From NCBI GenBank assembly GCA_023402355.1, contig JAEXCG010000131.1, positions 1-27,955 on the forward strand: a stretch of DNA of 27,955 bases. The letters are read 5' to 3'. Shown here in pieces: positions 14,813 to 22,446 of the stretch (its first letter is position 1; each line of letters opens with the position of its first letter). A program made the translations under genes and the position numbers. The stretch comes from Bacillota bacterium. Its GTDB lineage: Bacteria; Bacillota; Clostridia; Christensenellales; Aristaeellaceae. The notes beneath the pieces are model-generated. The model did no database searches. It was not told the origin of the DNA and was given only the letters and a program-made list of their open reading frames with translations.

Positions 14813-15973
14813 ATGAAGAAGTTTCTGGCAATGCTCATGGCGCTGTGCCTGCTGATTCCGGCGGGCGCGATGGCGGACGGGTTGACGGTGTCCACGACGT
14901 CGCCGTTCTCCGATTACGATTTCGCCGCGCAGATTTACGTGGACGCGCTGGCCGCCTGGGAGCAGGAATCGGGGAACATGGTGGAGGACTCCTCCGCGCT
15001 GCCCGACGAAAACTGGATGTCCACGGTGAAGGAGGGGCTGACCGGCGGCACGCTGGACGTGCTCTTCTACCCCACCAGCAGCTTCACGGACGAAATGGCG
15101 GCGCAGTTCGTGCCCACGGCCGAGATCGCCGCGAAGTACCCCGAGCTCACGCTGCGCGCGCCGGACAGCCTGCGTCAGTCGGACGGGAACGTATACGCCC
15201 TGCCGCTGCGCTACACCTGGGTCGCGCTGTACGTCAACGCGGACCTGTTCGAGAGCAACGGCGTGGCGCTGCCCACGACCTGGCAGCAGCTGATGGACGC
15301 GGTGGCGAAGTTTAAGGCGCTGGGCCTGACCCCGATTTCCAACGCGCTGAGCGACTGGCCGCACGACCTGGTGGACAGCGTGGTGCTCTCCGCCGGCGCG
15401 CCGCAGGATCATAACGCCGACCCGAAGCAGGGCGTTCCCGCCTCCTACGCGCGCGGCATGGACATGCTAAAGGAGCTGTATAACGCCGGCGCGTTCGGCG
15501 CGGATGCCCTGACGGTCGCGGACGACGAGGCCTCCCGCCGCTTCATCGAGCACGAGGCCGCGATGCGCGTGGACGGTGAATGGCTGGGCGCGTCGCTGCC
15601 CACGGAGCAGATGGACCAGACGATCGTGATCGCGCTGCCCGCCTACGGCGAGGGCGCAGTAGAGGGCGCGCTGGTCGGCGGCGCCACCATCGGCTGCTAC
15701 ATCACCCGCGCCGCGTGGAACGACGACGCGCGCCGCGAGGCGGCGGTCTCGCTGGTGAAGGCCTTGCTCACCGGCGAGAACAGCGAAAAGCTGGCCTACT
15801 CCTTCTCCGGCAAGCTGCTGGAGAGCGCCAAGACCCTGACCCAGGGCGCGCCCACCTTCGTGCGCTCGCTGATGGACGTGGGCGGCGAGGGCTTCTACAC
15901 CTGGATGGCGGAGCTGCCGGACATCCTCAACGGCAGCGCGGACGTGAACAGCGTGCTAAGCAGCGCGTTCTAA
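14813..15973 (+). CDS. Extracellular solute-binding protein, family 1 (sugar type), without adjacent permeases
   Basis: A secreted binding protein of 386 residues: signal peptide ending AMA-DG (about residue 22), then a periplasmic-binding-protein fold in the normal order. Diagnostic pieces are GTLDVLFYP in the first lobe, NVYALPLRYTWVALYVNADLFESNGVALPTTWQQL in the middle, and an inner helical region ending VKALLTGENSEKLAYSFSG. These fit carbohydrate-binding family 1; the ligand cannot be named. AGGAGG lies 8 nt before ATG 14813. No permease or ATPase gene is next to it. It follows the PBP gene by 46 bp without a terminator, so it may be co-transcribed with the cell-wall genes, perhaps binding a wall fragment. 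That link is inference. No lipobox is seen. Confidence 0.85.
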   Translation: MKKFLAMLMALCLLIPAGAMADGLTVSTTSPFSDYDFAAQIYVDALAAWEQESGNMVEDSSALPDENWMSTVKEGLTGGTLDVLFYPTSSFTDEMAAQFVPTAEIAAKYPELTLRAPDSLRQSDGNVYALPLRYTWVALYVNADLFESNGVALPTTWQQLMDAVAKFKALGLTPISNALSDWPHDLVDSVVLSAGAPQDHNADPKQGVPASYARGMDMLKELYNAGAFGADALTVADDEASRRFIEHEAAMRVDGEWLGASLPTEQMDQTIVIALPAYGEGAVEGALVGGATIGCYITRAAWNDDARREAAVSLVKALLTGENSEKLAYSFSGKLLESAKTLTQGAPTFVRSLMDVGGEGFYTWMAELPDILNGSADVNSVLSSAF

Positions 15974-15986
15974 GCGAAAGAAATAG

Positions 15987-16025
15987 AAATCCGCAGGGCC
16001 GATGCGTTCGGTCCTGCGGATTTTT
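15987..16025 (+). terminator. Strong terminator ending the cell-wall operon
   Basis: AAATCCGCAGGGCC pairs with GGTCCTGCGGATTT (one G-U pair), followed by TTTTT. On the minus strand it also lies just past the PAP2 gene and may serve both. Confidence 0.9.
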
Positions 16026-16056
16026 GCGGTCAACCTCGGAAGCGTAAGACGGCGCT

Positions 16057-16545
16057 TCACGCCCCGAACCCCACCCACGCGCACAAAAGCGCGAGCGCGA
16101 CGGCGCACAGCACGTCGCTGGGGTAGTGCATGCCGGTCAGCACGCGCGAGGCGCAGACGAAGGCGGCGAGGGGGAGGGCGATAAGGCCCAGCGTCGGGGA
16201 GGCGTAGGCCAGCGCGCAGGCGATGATCGCCGCGCAGGCCGCGTGCCTGCTGGGCAGGCTCTTGCCCTTGCCGGGCTTGTGGGGCAGCAGCGGCCGGAAG
16301 CCCAGCGCGTCATAGGGGCGCGGGCGGTTGATGGCCGCGCGCAGCGCGCTGGAAAGGGCGAAGACGACCGCGGGCACACCGATGACGCGCACCGCGATCG
16401 CGGGCCGCGCGAACATCGCGTAAAGGCAGAGCCCCGCGTACAGAAAGGCCAGCAGGTACGGCGCATACCGGAAGCAGAAGACCCAGGCGGCTTTGCGCGG
16501 GCCCTCGAAACGGGCGATTATCGCTTCGTAGCGTTGCTTGGTCAT
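16057..16545 (-). CDS. PAP2-family membrane phosphatase
   Basis: A 162-residue membrane protein of the type 2 phosphatidic acid phosphatase family. The three catalytic signatures are all readable: a variant of Kx6RP with Arg in place of Lys (RAAINRPRP), PSRH (LPSRHAA), and SRx5HxxxD (SRVLTGMHYPSD). About five hydrophobic helices surround them. Such enzymes dephosphorylate lipid pyrophosphates or phosphatidate, for example undecaprenyl pyrophosphate recycling, which would suit the neighbouring wall genes; the true substrate is unknown. GGGGAGG lies 7 nt before the start. It converges on the cell-wall operon and is divergent from the HAD gene. Confidence 0.9.
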   Translation of the reverse strand: MTKQRYEAIIARFEGPRKAAWVFCFRYAPYLLAFLYAGLCLYAMFARPAIAVRVIGVPAVVFALSSALRAAINRPRPYDALGFRPLLPHKPGKGKSLPSRHAACAAIIACALAYASPTLGLIALPLAAFVCASRVLTGMHYPSDVLCAVALALLCAWVGFGA

Positions 16546-16598
16546 GTGGGCGCCTCCCCGAATGGAATGCCCTCATCATAGCACAAAACGGCGCGTTA

Positions 16599-16607
16599 TG
16601 CTATAAT
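16599..16607 (+). promoter_or_regulatory. Extended -10 promoter of the HAD gene
   Basis: TG-C-TATAAT is an extended -10 element with no convincing -35 upstream. It would start a leader of about 25 nt. Confidence 0.6.
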
Positions 16608-16639
16608 ATCAAAAAACGCACGCGGAATGGATGGACGAA

Positions 16640-17269
16640 ATGAAGGCGGCAATCTTTGACATGGACGGAACGGTGCTCGACTCGATGGAGCAGTGGCGTT
16701 CGCTCAGCGTCCTTTTTTTAGAAAAGCGGGGCATCGAGGTGCCTGGCGAGCTGCGCGAGGCGCTTCGGCAGATGAGCGGCGTCATGGCCGCCAAGCTGTA
16801 CGCCAAGCGCTTTGGCCTCAAGGTGAACACGCAGGCGATCATGGACGAGTACCTTTCGCACATGGAGTACTGCTATTTGCACGAAATCGGGCTCAAGCCC
16901 GGCATCCGGGATTACCTGGAGCGGCTGAAGGCGCAGAACGTGCCCTGCTGCATCGCGACGGCGACCCCGCAGGAGCTGGCCGTCCGCGCGCTGGACCGGC
17001 ACGGCCTCACGCCCTACTTCCGGTTCGTGGTGGGCACCAAGGAGGAGCGGCGCGGCAAGGACGACCCGGTGTTCTTCGAGCTGACGGCCTCGCGCCTCGG
17101 GGTGACGGCGGCGGAGTGCACGGTCTTTGAGGACGCGCTGTACGCCATGCAGGGCGCGAAAAAAGCGGGCTGCCGGGTGATCGGCGTCGAGGACGGCACC
17201 AACCTTGCAGACCGCGAGGAGATGATACGGCTCTGCGACCGCGTGATCGCGGACTACGCCGAGCTGTAG
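16640..17269 (+). CDS. HAD-superfamily hydrolase (phosphoglucomutase/phosphatase type)
   Basis: About 210 residues of the HAD subfamily IA. Motif I is FDMDGTVLDS near the start, motif II the Thr in CIATATPQ, motif III the Lys in GTKEERRGKDDP, and motif IV VFEDALYAM. The cap lies between motifs I and II (about 15-80) and is helical. This pattern is shared by beta-phosphoglucomutases and small-molecule phosphatases; I cannot name a substrate. Two starts are possible, ATG 16631 (three residues more) and ATG 16640. Neither has a strong ribosome site; TGGATGGA upstream favours 16640. It stands alone between divergent PAP2 and convergent zinc-ribbon genes. Confidence 0.88.
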   Translation: MKAAIFDMDGTVLDSMEQWRSLSVLFLEKRGIEVPGELREALRQMSGVMAAKLYAKRFGLKVNTQAIMDEYLSHMEYCYLHEIGLKPGIRDYLERLKAQNVPCCIATATPQELAVRALDRHGLTPYFRFVVGTKEERRGKDDPVFFELTASRLGVTAAECTVFEDALYAMQGAKKAGCRVIGVEDGTNLADREEMIRLCDRVIADYAEL

Positions 17270-17317
17270 GATAGCGCCTGGAACGGCGCCTTCCCGCAGA
17301 AAAGCCGGTCCCGGAAC

Positions 17318-17340
17318 GATCCTTCCGGGGCCGAAGGATC
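17318..17340. repeat. Short palindrome at the zinc-ribbon gene stop
   Basis: GATCCTTC (17318-17325) and GAAGGATC (17333-17340) are perfect inverted arms around a 7-nt GC-rich loop. No T-tract follows on either strand, so termination would be weak. It overlaps the last codon of the zinc-ribbon gene. Confidence 0.5.
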
Positions 17341-17500
17341 AATCCGGGACGAAGCTATCGTCTTCGCTCGCGCATTCGGCGCAAAGACAGCCCTGCCGCG
17401 ACGCGCAGGCGTTGCACACGTAAGCGCCGCAGTGCGGGCAGGTGCGCATCTCGCGCGCGTCGTACGGCGCGCCGCAGTCGGCGCAAAGGACTTTGCTCAT
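17339..17500 (-). CDS. Small zinc-ribbon protein, 53 residues
   Basis: This small protein starts MSKVLCADCGAPYDAREMRT and contains nine cysteines in CADC, CPHCGAYVC, CNAC-like and CLCAEC clusters plus one His, then an acidic tail SEDDSFVPD. The spacing suggests two zinc-binding knuckles. A GGGAGG ribosome site lies 9 nt before ATG. The dense Cys pairs in one frame with a good ribosome site make chance unlikely. Cytoplasmic; role unknown, although similar small treble-clef or ribbon proteins bind nucleic acids or partner proteins. It is divergent from the DUF2461 gene and convergent with the HAD gene. Confidence 0.72.
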   Translation of the reverse strand: MSKVLCADCGAPYDAREMRTCPHCGAYVCNACASRQGCLCAECASEDDSFVPD

Positions 17501-17610
17501 AGGTCTAGGCCTCCCTCTTCAATCTGCGTGGGCCCCACAGGGCCTGTACACGCATAGTATGTACGCGGGCGGCAGGAATATGCCGGCCTTTCCCGAAACG
17601 GAGGATGCAT

Positions 17611-18327
17611 ATGCCCTTTTCACAGCAGACGATCGACTTCCTGATCGAAAACAGACTTCGCGACAGCCGCGCCTGGTTCGCGGAGAACCACGAGCGGTAT
17701 CAGCGGTTCGTCATAGGGCCCCTGCGCGAGCTGGTCGTGCGGCTCACCCCCTGCATGCTGGCCATCGACGCGCAGGTCGTCACGGAGCCGCGGGTGGACA
17801 GGACGATCTGCCGCATCTGGCGCGATACCCGCTATTCGCACGACAAGCTGCTCTACCGGGACACCCTGTGGATCATCTTCAAGCGCGGGCGCATGCACAG
17901 CACGGAAGCGCCGGGCCTCTACTTCGAGATCGGGCCGGACGGTTTCAACTACGGCACGGGGTTTTACGCGCCCTCGTCCGGCTACATGCAGACGCTGCGC
18001 GCCCTGGTGCTGGCGGGCGCGCCGTCGTTTGAGGCGGCGCAGCGGGCCTACGAAGCGCAGGACGTCTTCCGCATGGAGGGCGAGCGCTTCAAGCGTCCGC
18101 GCTATCCCGAGCAGCCCGAGGCGCTGCGCGCGTGGCTGGAGCGGCGGAGCATCGGGTTCTACGCCGAAAGCGCGGACTTCGGCCTGCTCTTCTCAGACGA
18201 GCTGGCGGACAGGCTGATTGCCGACTTTGGGCGCATCGCGCCCGTCTATCGCTTCCTGATGGACGCGGCGCTGGAGGAAAAGAAAAAGGCGATCGCGAGG
18301 CCCTTTGAAAGTGAAAAATTGGAATGA
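17611..18327 (+). CDS. DUF2461 family protein
   Basis: A 238-residue soluble protein that resembles the DUF2461 (TIGR02453-like) family of unknown function. Matching pieces are the N-terminal TIDFLIENRLRDSRAWFAENHERY, the RTICRIWRDTRYSHDKLLYRDTLWI block (family pattern R-x2-R-D-x-R-F/Y-S-x-D-K), and the middle GLYFEIGPDGFNYGTGFY. No catalytic site is established for the family. ATG 17611 is preferred because GGAGG ends 6 nt before it, while ATG 17605 directly follows that site. The C-terminus is Lys/Glu-rich. Its TGA at 18325-18327 overlaps an ATG (ATGA at 18324), and a strong hairpin follows. Confidence 0.87.
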   Translation: MPFSQQTIDFLIENRLRDSRAWFAENHERYQRFVIGPLRELVVRLTPCMLAIDAQVVTEPRVDRTICRIWRDTRYSHDKLLYRDTLWIIFKRGRMHSTEAPGLYFEIGPDGFNYGTGFYAPSSGYMQTLRALVLAGAPSFEAAQRAYEAQDVFRMEGERFKRPRYPEQPEALRAWLERRSIGFYAESADFGLLFSDELADRLIADFGRIAPVYRFLMDAALEEKKKAIARPFESEKLE

Positions 18328-18335
18328 AACCTGAG

Positions 18336-18380
18336 AAGGTCACCGTCTTATCCATAGGAGGAAAGGACGGTGACCTTTTT
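18336..18380 (+). terminator. Perfect hairpin plus T-tract that carries an SD sequence in its loop
   Basis: AAGGTCACCGTC (18336-18347) and GACGGTGACCTT (18366-18377) form a perfect 12-bp stem. The last bases overlap the five-T run at 18376-18380, so it reads as an intrinsic terminator for the DUF2461 gene. The 18-nt loop contains AGGAGG (18356-18361), and the next gene's ATG follows directly at 18381. In linear RNA the SD is 19 nt from that ATG, too far. Folding of the stem would bring it closer. Confidence 0.75.
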
Positions 18381-20660
18381 ATGAAGCGGCTTTTAATGGC
18401 GGCTTTTCTGTGCGCGATGGTCGCGGCGCTGCCGCAGGCCGCGTCGGCGTCGGCGCCCGCGGCCTTCTGTGAGGAGGCCGTGATGCAGCAGATCTATCCC
18501 GAAACCGGGACGCGGTTTCCCATGACGAACACCGCGCTGGGCGGGGACGTCGCGTATCTTTGCATGGAGGACGGGTCGCTTTACCGCTGGGGAATCGGGG
18601 AGGAGCGCGCGGAAAAGCTCTGCGCTCTGCCCGGACGGGACCCATCCGGGGTTCCTTACCCGGACATGACGGCGGAGCAGCAGGCGATCGTCGGGGAGGA
18701 GGTGCTCGTGCTGGCGGCGGACGGCGCGCGCCTTTACGGGGTGAACCCGTATACGGGGGGCGTCGGAACGATCGACGCGGACGGCGTCGCCTGGGCGCAG
18801 GGACATTTCGACGCCGCTCTGACGACGGACGCATCGGGATGGGCGCGCACAATCCCCGCCGCCCTTGCCCGCGATGGAAAGGTGTATCTGTTGGTCGATG
18901 CCTGCGAGGAGGCGCCCGACGCGCCCTTCAACTACCAACTCGTCGAGGTGAACGCGGAGACGGGCGAGGGCAGGCGCTGCGGCGTGAGCGGGGTGCGCTG
19001 CGTCAGCCCGTACCGGGAGGGTTCGCTGCTCCTGCTGCGCGCGGGCGACGGCGGCCGCTATGTGCTGAGCCGCTACGACCCGCTGGGCGGGGAGCTGGAG
19101 GACCTGCCCCATACCCTGCCCGAGGTGGAGGCGCAGCTGGGCGGGCTCGCGTGGGACGCGGCGTCGGACACGATCTACTACGCGGACGAGAGCGGCATCT
19201 GGCGCGCCGAGGGGGATAAGCCGTTTGAGCGCGTCGGGCCGCACGGATACGGCTCCATTTCGGAGTATTCGCAGGGCTGGGCGTTGCCGGACGGACGATA
19301 CGCGCTGCTGACGGACGGCGTGGGTGTGATCGACGTCGCGGCGCTGGCGAACGCGCAAAACGTCCTGCGCCTTAGCCTCAACCTGCGGGACGCGGGCACG
19401 GCCGAGGTCTTTCAGGCTAAGTACCCGGACGCTCTGCTGGACGCGCGCTATGAGGGCCTGAGCGCCGCGCAGGTCGCGCAGCGGATTCAGGCGGGCGACG
19501 CGGAGACGGACGTCTATCAGATCACGGTGGACGATTCCTTCGGGCCGCTGGTGGACAAGGGCTATGCGGCCAGCCTCGCGCCCTCTTCGGAAATCGTGCA
19601 AGACGTGGCGTCGCTGTGGCCCTCGATACGCGCGGCGATCACGAACGCCGCGGGCGAGCCGGTCGCCTACCCGCAGTCGCTTCGGCTGAGCCTTTGGGAG
19701 GTCGATGCCGGGCTGTGGCGGGCGTACTTTGGCGACGAGCCGGTGCCCGCCACGTGGGCGGCGCTGTTTGACGCGATGCTCCGCTTTGAGCAGGGGCCGG
19801 GGCCGGAGGACGGGCATTTCTTCGTGGAAGAATGGTCGCACAAGGACATGGTGATGCGCGTCCTGCGCGCGTACATCGAGCAGCACGATACGCGGGACGG
19901 CCCCCTCTCCTTTCAGACGCCGGGGCTGCGCGAGGCGCTGCAGGCCCTCGCCCGGGTGAACGAGGCCATGCTTGCGAGGGGCGTCACCTGCGAGTCGGAG
20001 GCGGACGCGTTCCCGTATGAGGAGACGTTGAGCCGATCGCTGTTCTTCGCGTTTGGCGGGGGAAACGATCTGTGCCCGAGCGATTCGGATCGTCTGACCC
20101 TGTTGCCGTTCAGGTTTGATGAGGAGGACACCCCTGTGCTATGCGGCTACCTGAGCGTCCTGATCGTAAACCCGCTGTCGTCGCGCCAGGAGCTGGCCCG
20201 GGCGTACATCGCCTGCGCTGCGCAAAGGGAGGCGGACGTGGGGCGCTGGTACAGGCTGCACCCCGACGCGACGGAGCCCGTGGAGAAACCGACGTACGCC
20301 GCGCGCATGCAGGAGTACGAGGATAAGGTCGCCGCGCTTGAGGCGCAGATGGAGGCCCTCCCCCCGGACGATCCCTCGGCGCGCGCGCTTCAGGACGAGG
20401 CCGACCGGGCGCGGTGGTATCTGGACCATTCGGACTTCCTCCGCTGGCAGGTGAGCCCGAAGGGCATCGAGCAGTGGCGGGCGCTTGCGCCGCACATGCG
20501 CTTTTTTGAGCGTTCGCTTTACGTCTCTCAGGAGGAAGGCCCCGTGCAGGCGCAGCTCGACGCGATCTGCGGGCGCTACGCGGACGGGCAGATGGACCTG
20601 GACGCCTTTCTGCGGCGCATGGAGGAGACGCTGGAGCGGGTCTGGGCCGAGCAGCGATAA
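18381..20660 (+). CDS. Secreted beta-propeller-like plus solute-binding-domain protein
   Basis: A 759-residue secreted protein. ATG 18381 opens a clear signal peptide (MKRLLMAAFLCAM...AASASA). An in-frame ATG at 18324 would place 19 hydrophilic residues ahead of it and is unlikely. Residues about 40-330 contain repeated strand patterns with Gly-Asp and Tyr-rich turns (VAYLCMEDGSLYRWG, VLVLAADGARLYGVN, DTIYYADESGIWRAEG), suggesting a beta-propeller. Residues about 335-755 resemble an ABC solute-binding fold: AEVFQAKYPD, ETDVYQITVDD, EPVPATWAALFDAML, and a late helical region. A coiled stretch (about 645-690, EDKVAALEAQMEALPP) is inserted. No transporter genes lie beside it in the same direction. 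Ligand unknown. No lipobox is visible. Confidence 0.75.
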   Translation: MKRLLMAAFLCAMVAALPQAASASAPAAFCEEAVMQQIYPETGTRFPMTNTALGGDVAYLCMEDGSLYRWGIGEERAEKLCALPGRDPSGVPYPDMTAEQQAIVGEEVLVLAADGARLYGVNPYTGGVGTIDADGVAWAQGHFDAALTTDASGWARTIPAALARDGKVYLLVDACEEAPDAPFNYQLVEVNAETGEGRRCGVSGVRCVSPYREGSLLLLRAGDGGRYVLSRYDPLGGELEDLPHTLPEVEAQLGGLAWDAASDTIYYADESGIWRAEGDKPFERVGPHGYGSISEYSQGWALPDGRYALLTDGVGVIDVAALANAQNVLRLSLNLRDAGTAEVFQAKYPDALLDARYEGLSAAQVAQRIQAGDAETDVYQITVDDSFGPLVDKGYAASLAPSSEIVQDVASLWPSIRAAITNAAGEPVAYPQSLRLSLWEVDAGLWRAYFGDEPVPATWAALFDAMLRFEQGPGPEDGHFFVEEWSHKDMVMRVLRAYIEQHDTRDGPLSFQTPGLREALQALARVNEAMLARGVTCESEADAFPYEETLSRSLFFAFGGGNDLCPSDSDRLTLLPFRFDEEDTPVLCGYLSVLIVNPLSSRQELARAYIACAAQREADVGRWYRLHPDATEPVEKPTYAARMQEYEDKVAALEAQMEALPPDDPSARALQDEADRARWYLDHSDFLRWQVSPKGIEQWRALAPHMRFFERSLYVSQEEGPVQAQLDAICGRYADGQMDLDAFLRRMEETLERVWAEQR

Positions 20661-20690
20661 GCGATCGCTCTCAGGCGGTTTGGGCGACAG

Positions 20691-20723
20691 AAAACGGAGC
20701 ATGGCCGGGCCATGCTCCGTTTT
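20691..20723. terminator. Bidirectional terminator between propeller-SBP and oppA genes
   Basis: AAAACGGAGCATGGCC and GGCCATGCTCCGTTTT form a perfect 16-bp stem around a single G at 20707. T runs close both ends. It ends the plus-strand propeller-SBP gene and the minus-strand opp operon. Confidence 0.92.
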
Positions 20724-20735
20724 GTAATCCTGAAA

Positions 20736-22415
20736 TCAGCGACCGAACTGCACGTCGTTGTTGCCGGAGTCGGTCTCCCACATCTCCAGGAAGTTGATCG
20801 GGTCGTTGAAGTCCGCGAGCCAGCCGTTGCGGGCGATGTCGTAGTTGCCCGCCTTGCGCTCGTTGAGGAACACGTTCCAGTCCACGGACTTGATCGTCAT
20901 GTTGATGCCGATGACGGCCAGATCCTGCTGGATGCATTCCGCGATCGCCTGGTGGCTGGTGGCGGTGTTGGTCAGGTACTCGAAGGTGATCGGGGTGGAG
21001 GCGGAGAGCATGTTGTTCGCGTCGAACTCATAGCCAGCGCTCTTGAGCAGCTCGATGGCCGCGTCCACATCCGGCTCCTCGCCGTAGTAGCCGTCGTTTA
21101 CCGGGAAGGTGTAAAACTCGTCGTTCGTCTTAAACACGCCGCCGTTGCCGTCCGCCATGCCCGCGGGCACGAAGCTCGTGGCGATCTTCTGGCCGGTCTG
21201 CGCGACGGTGTCGATGATGTACTGACGATCCACCAGCGCGCTGAACGCCTGACGCATCGCGTTGGCCTGCTCCACGGTCTTGCCGTCAAACAGGTGGGAC
21301 TTCACGTTGAAGCAGACGTAGTAGGTGCCGAGCTGGTCCACGACGTAGAACTCGGGGTTGTCCAGCAGGTTCTGAATCTCGTCGTTGGGCACGGTGTCGA
21401 TGAAGTCCAGGTCGCCGGACTGATAGGCGGAGTAGACGGCCGTGTCGTCCGCGGAGAGCATGAACTCAAGACGCTCGAGCTTCACGTTCGCAGCATCCCA
21501 GTAGTTCGGGTTCTTCACGTAGACCATGGACTCGTTGTGCGCCCAGCTCTCGAGCATGTACGGTCCGCAGGAGACGAAGCCCGCCTCGAGCGCCCACGCG
21601 CCGGGATTGGCGATGGTGCCGTCCTCGTTCTTGTAGCCCTCGGCGCCCTCCACGGTCGCCTGATGCACCGCGAAGAAGGTCGGGAACGCGGCCAGGTCGA
21701 GGAAGTACGCGCAGGGGGCGGAGAGCTTCACGGTGAAGGTCTTGCCGTCCTCGGACGCCTTGACGTTCAGGTCTTCCGGGTAGCCCTCGATGCCGTTGAA
21801 CATGTAGGAGTAGTCCGCGGCGGTGTCCGGCGCGGCGGCGCGCTTCCAGGAGTACTCCATGTCCTTGGCGGTCAGCGGATCGCCGTTGGACCACTTGAGA
21901 CCGTCCTTCATGGTGAAGGTGTAGGTCAGGCCGTCCTCGGAGACCGTGTAGCTTTCGGCGAGGTTCGGCACCTGATGGCCGGTCTCGTCGTAGGTGTACA
22001 GGCCCGCGAAGCTGTTGGCCGCGAGGCTCGCGCCGTCCACCGTGGTGTTGAGCGCCGGGTCGAGCTTGTCCGGCTCGCTGGCGAGCTGGAGCTTGAGGGT
22101 GGTGCTGTCGCCGTTGGTGGCGTAGGTGAAGAACTTGGTGCCGTAGACGTTGGCGTAGAAGCCCTTGACGTTCGGCTTCATCATGAACAGGTCGTTGTAG
22201 TAGTAGATGGGCAGCAGGCAGCCGGTGTTCATCACGATGTCCTCGGCCTGGTGCATCAGGGCTTCGCGGGCGGCGTAATCGGTCTCGGCCTTGATCTGGG
22301 CGATGAGCGCGTTATACTCCGTCCAGTCGGGCTCCGAGCCCGCGTCGGCGAGCGCTGCGCTGAAGCACGTGGTCATCATCAGCACGGCCATGAGCACGGA
22401 AAGCAGTTTCTTCAT
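20736..22415 (-). CDS. oppA: Oligopeptide-binding protein OppA, circularly permuted
   Basis: This secreted binding protein of an oligopeptide importer has 559 residues. The signal peptide covers 1-24 (MKKLLSVLMAVLMMTTCFSAALADA) and AGGAGG lies 8 nt before ATG. Family 5 (SBP_bac_5) motifs are all present but reordered. Residues 29-100 hold what is normally the C-terminal end: TEYNALIAQIKAETD, REALMHQAEDIVM, PIYYYND and VKGFYANVYG...FFTYA. After a linker (TNGDST) the normal N-terminus follows: LKLQLASEPDKLDPAL, AGLYTYDETG, LTYTFTMKDGLKWSNGDPLTAKD. The usual order then continues to NGWLADFNDPINFLEMW at the end, where it stops after QFGR, exactly where a normal protein would go on with the piece found at the front. 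It is last in the operon, preceded by a GC-rich hairpin. No lipobox is seen. Confidence 0.92.
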   Translation of the reverse strand: MKKLLSVLMAVLMMTTCFSAALADAGSEPDWTEYNALIAQIKAETDYAAREALMHQAEDIVMNTGCLLPIYYYNDLFMMKPNVKGFYANVYGTKFFTYATNGDSTTLKLQLASEPDKLDPALNTTVDGASLAANSFAGLYTYDETGHQVPNLAESYTVSEDGLTYTFTMKDGLKWSNGDPLTAKDMEYSWKRAAAPDTAADYSYMFNGIEGYPEDLNVKASEDGKTFTVKLSAPCAYFLDLAAFPTFFAVHQATVEGAEGYKNEDGTIANPGAWALEAGFVSCGPYMLESWAHNESMVYVKNPNYWDAANVKLERLEFMLSADDTAVYSAYQSGDLDFIDTVPNDEIQNLLDNPEFYVVDQLGTYYVCFNVKSHLFDGKTVEQANAMRQAFSALVDRQYIIDTVAQTGQKIATSFVPAGMADGNGGVFKTNDEFYTFPVNDGYYGEEPDVDAAIELLKSAGYEFDANNMLSASTPITFEYLTNTATSHQAIAECIQQDLAVIGINMTIKSVDWNVFLNERKAGNYDIARNGWLADFNDPINFLEMWETDSGNNDVQFGR

Positions 22416-22446
22416 GTGTTCGACCTCCTAGTTTTTTTTATCTCGA

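Noticed and set aside
14813..15973. Circular permutation of the sugar-type binding protein
   Set aside because: Its motifs are in the usual family 1 order (DVLFYP, then YALP...YVNADLF, then PTTWQQL).
18324..18380. Upstream start (ATG 18324) for the propeller-SBP protein
   Set aside because: It adds 19 hydrophilic residues before a clear signal peptide and has no ribosome site; it arises because the hairpin is open in that frame.
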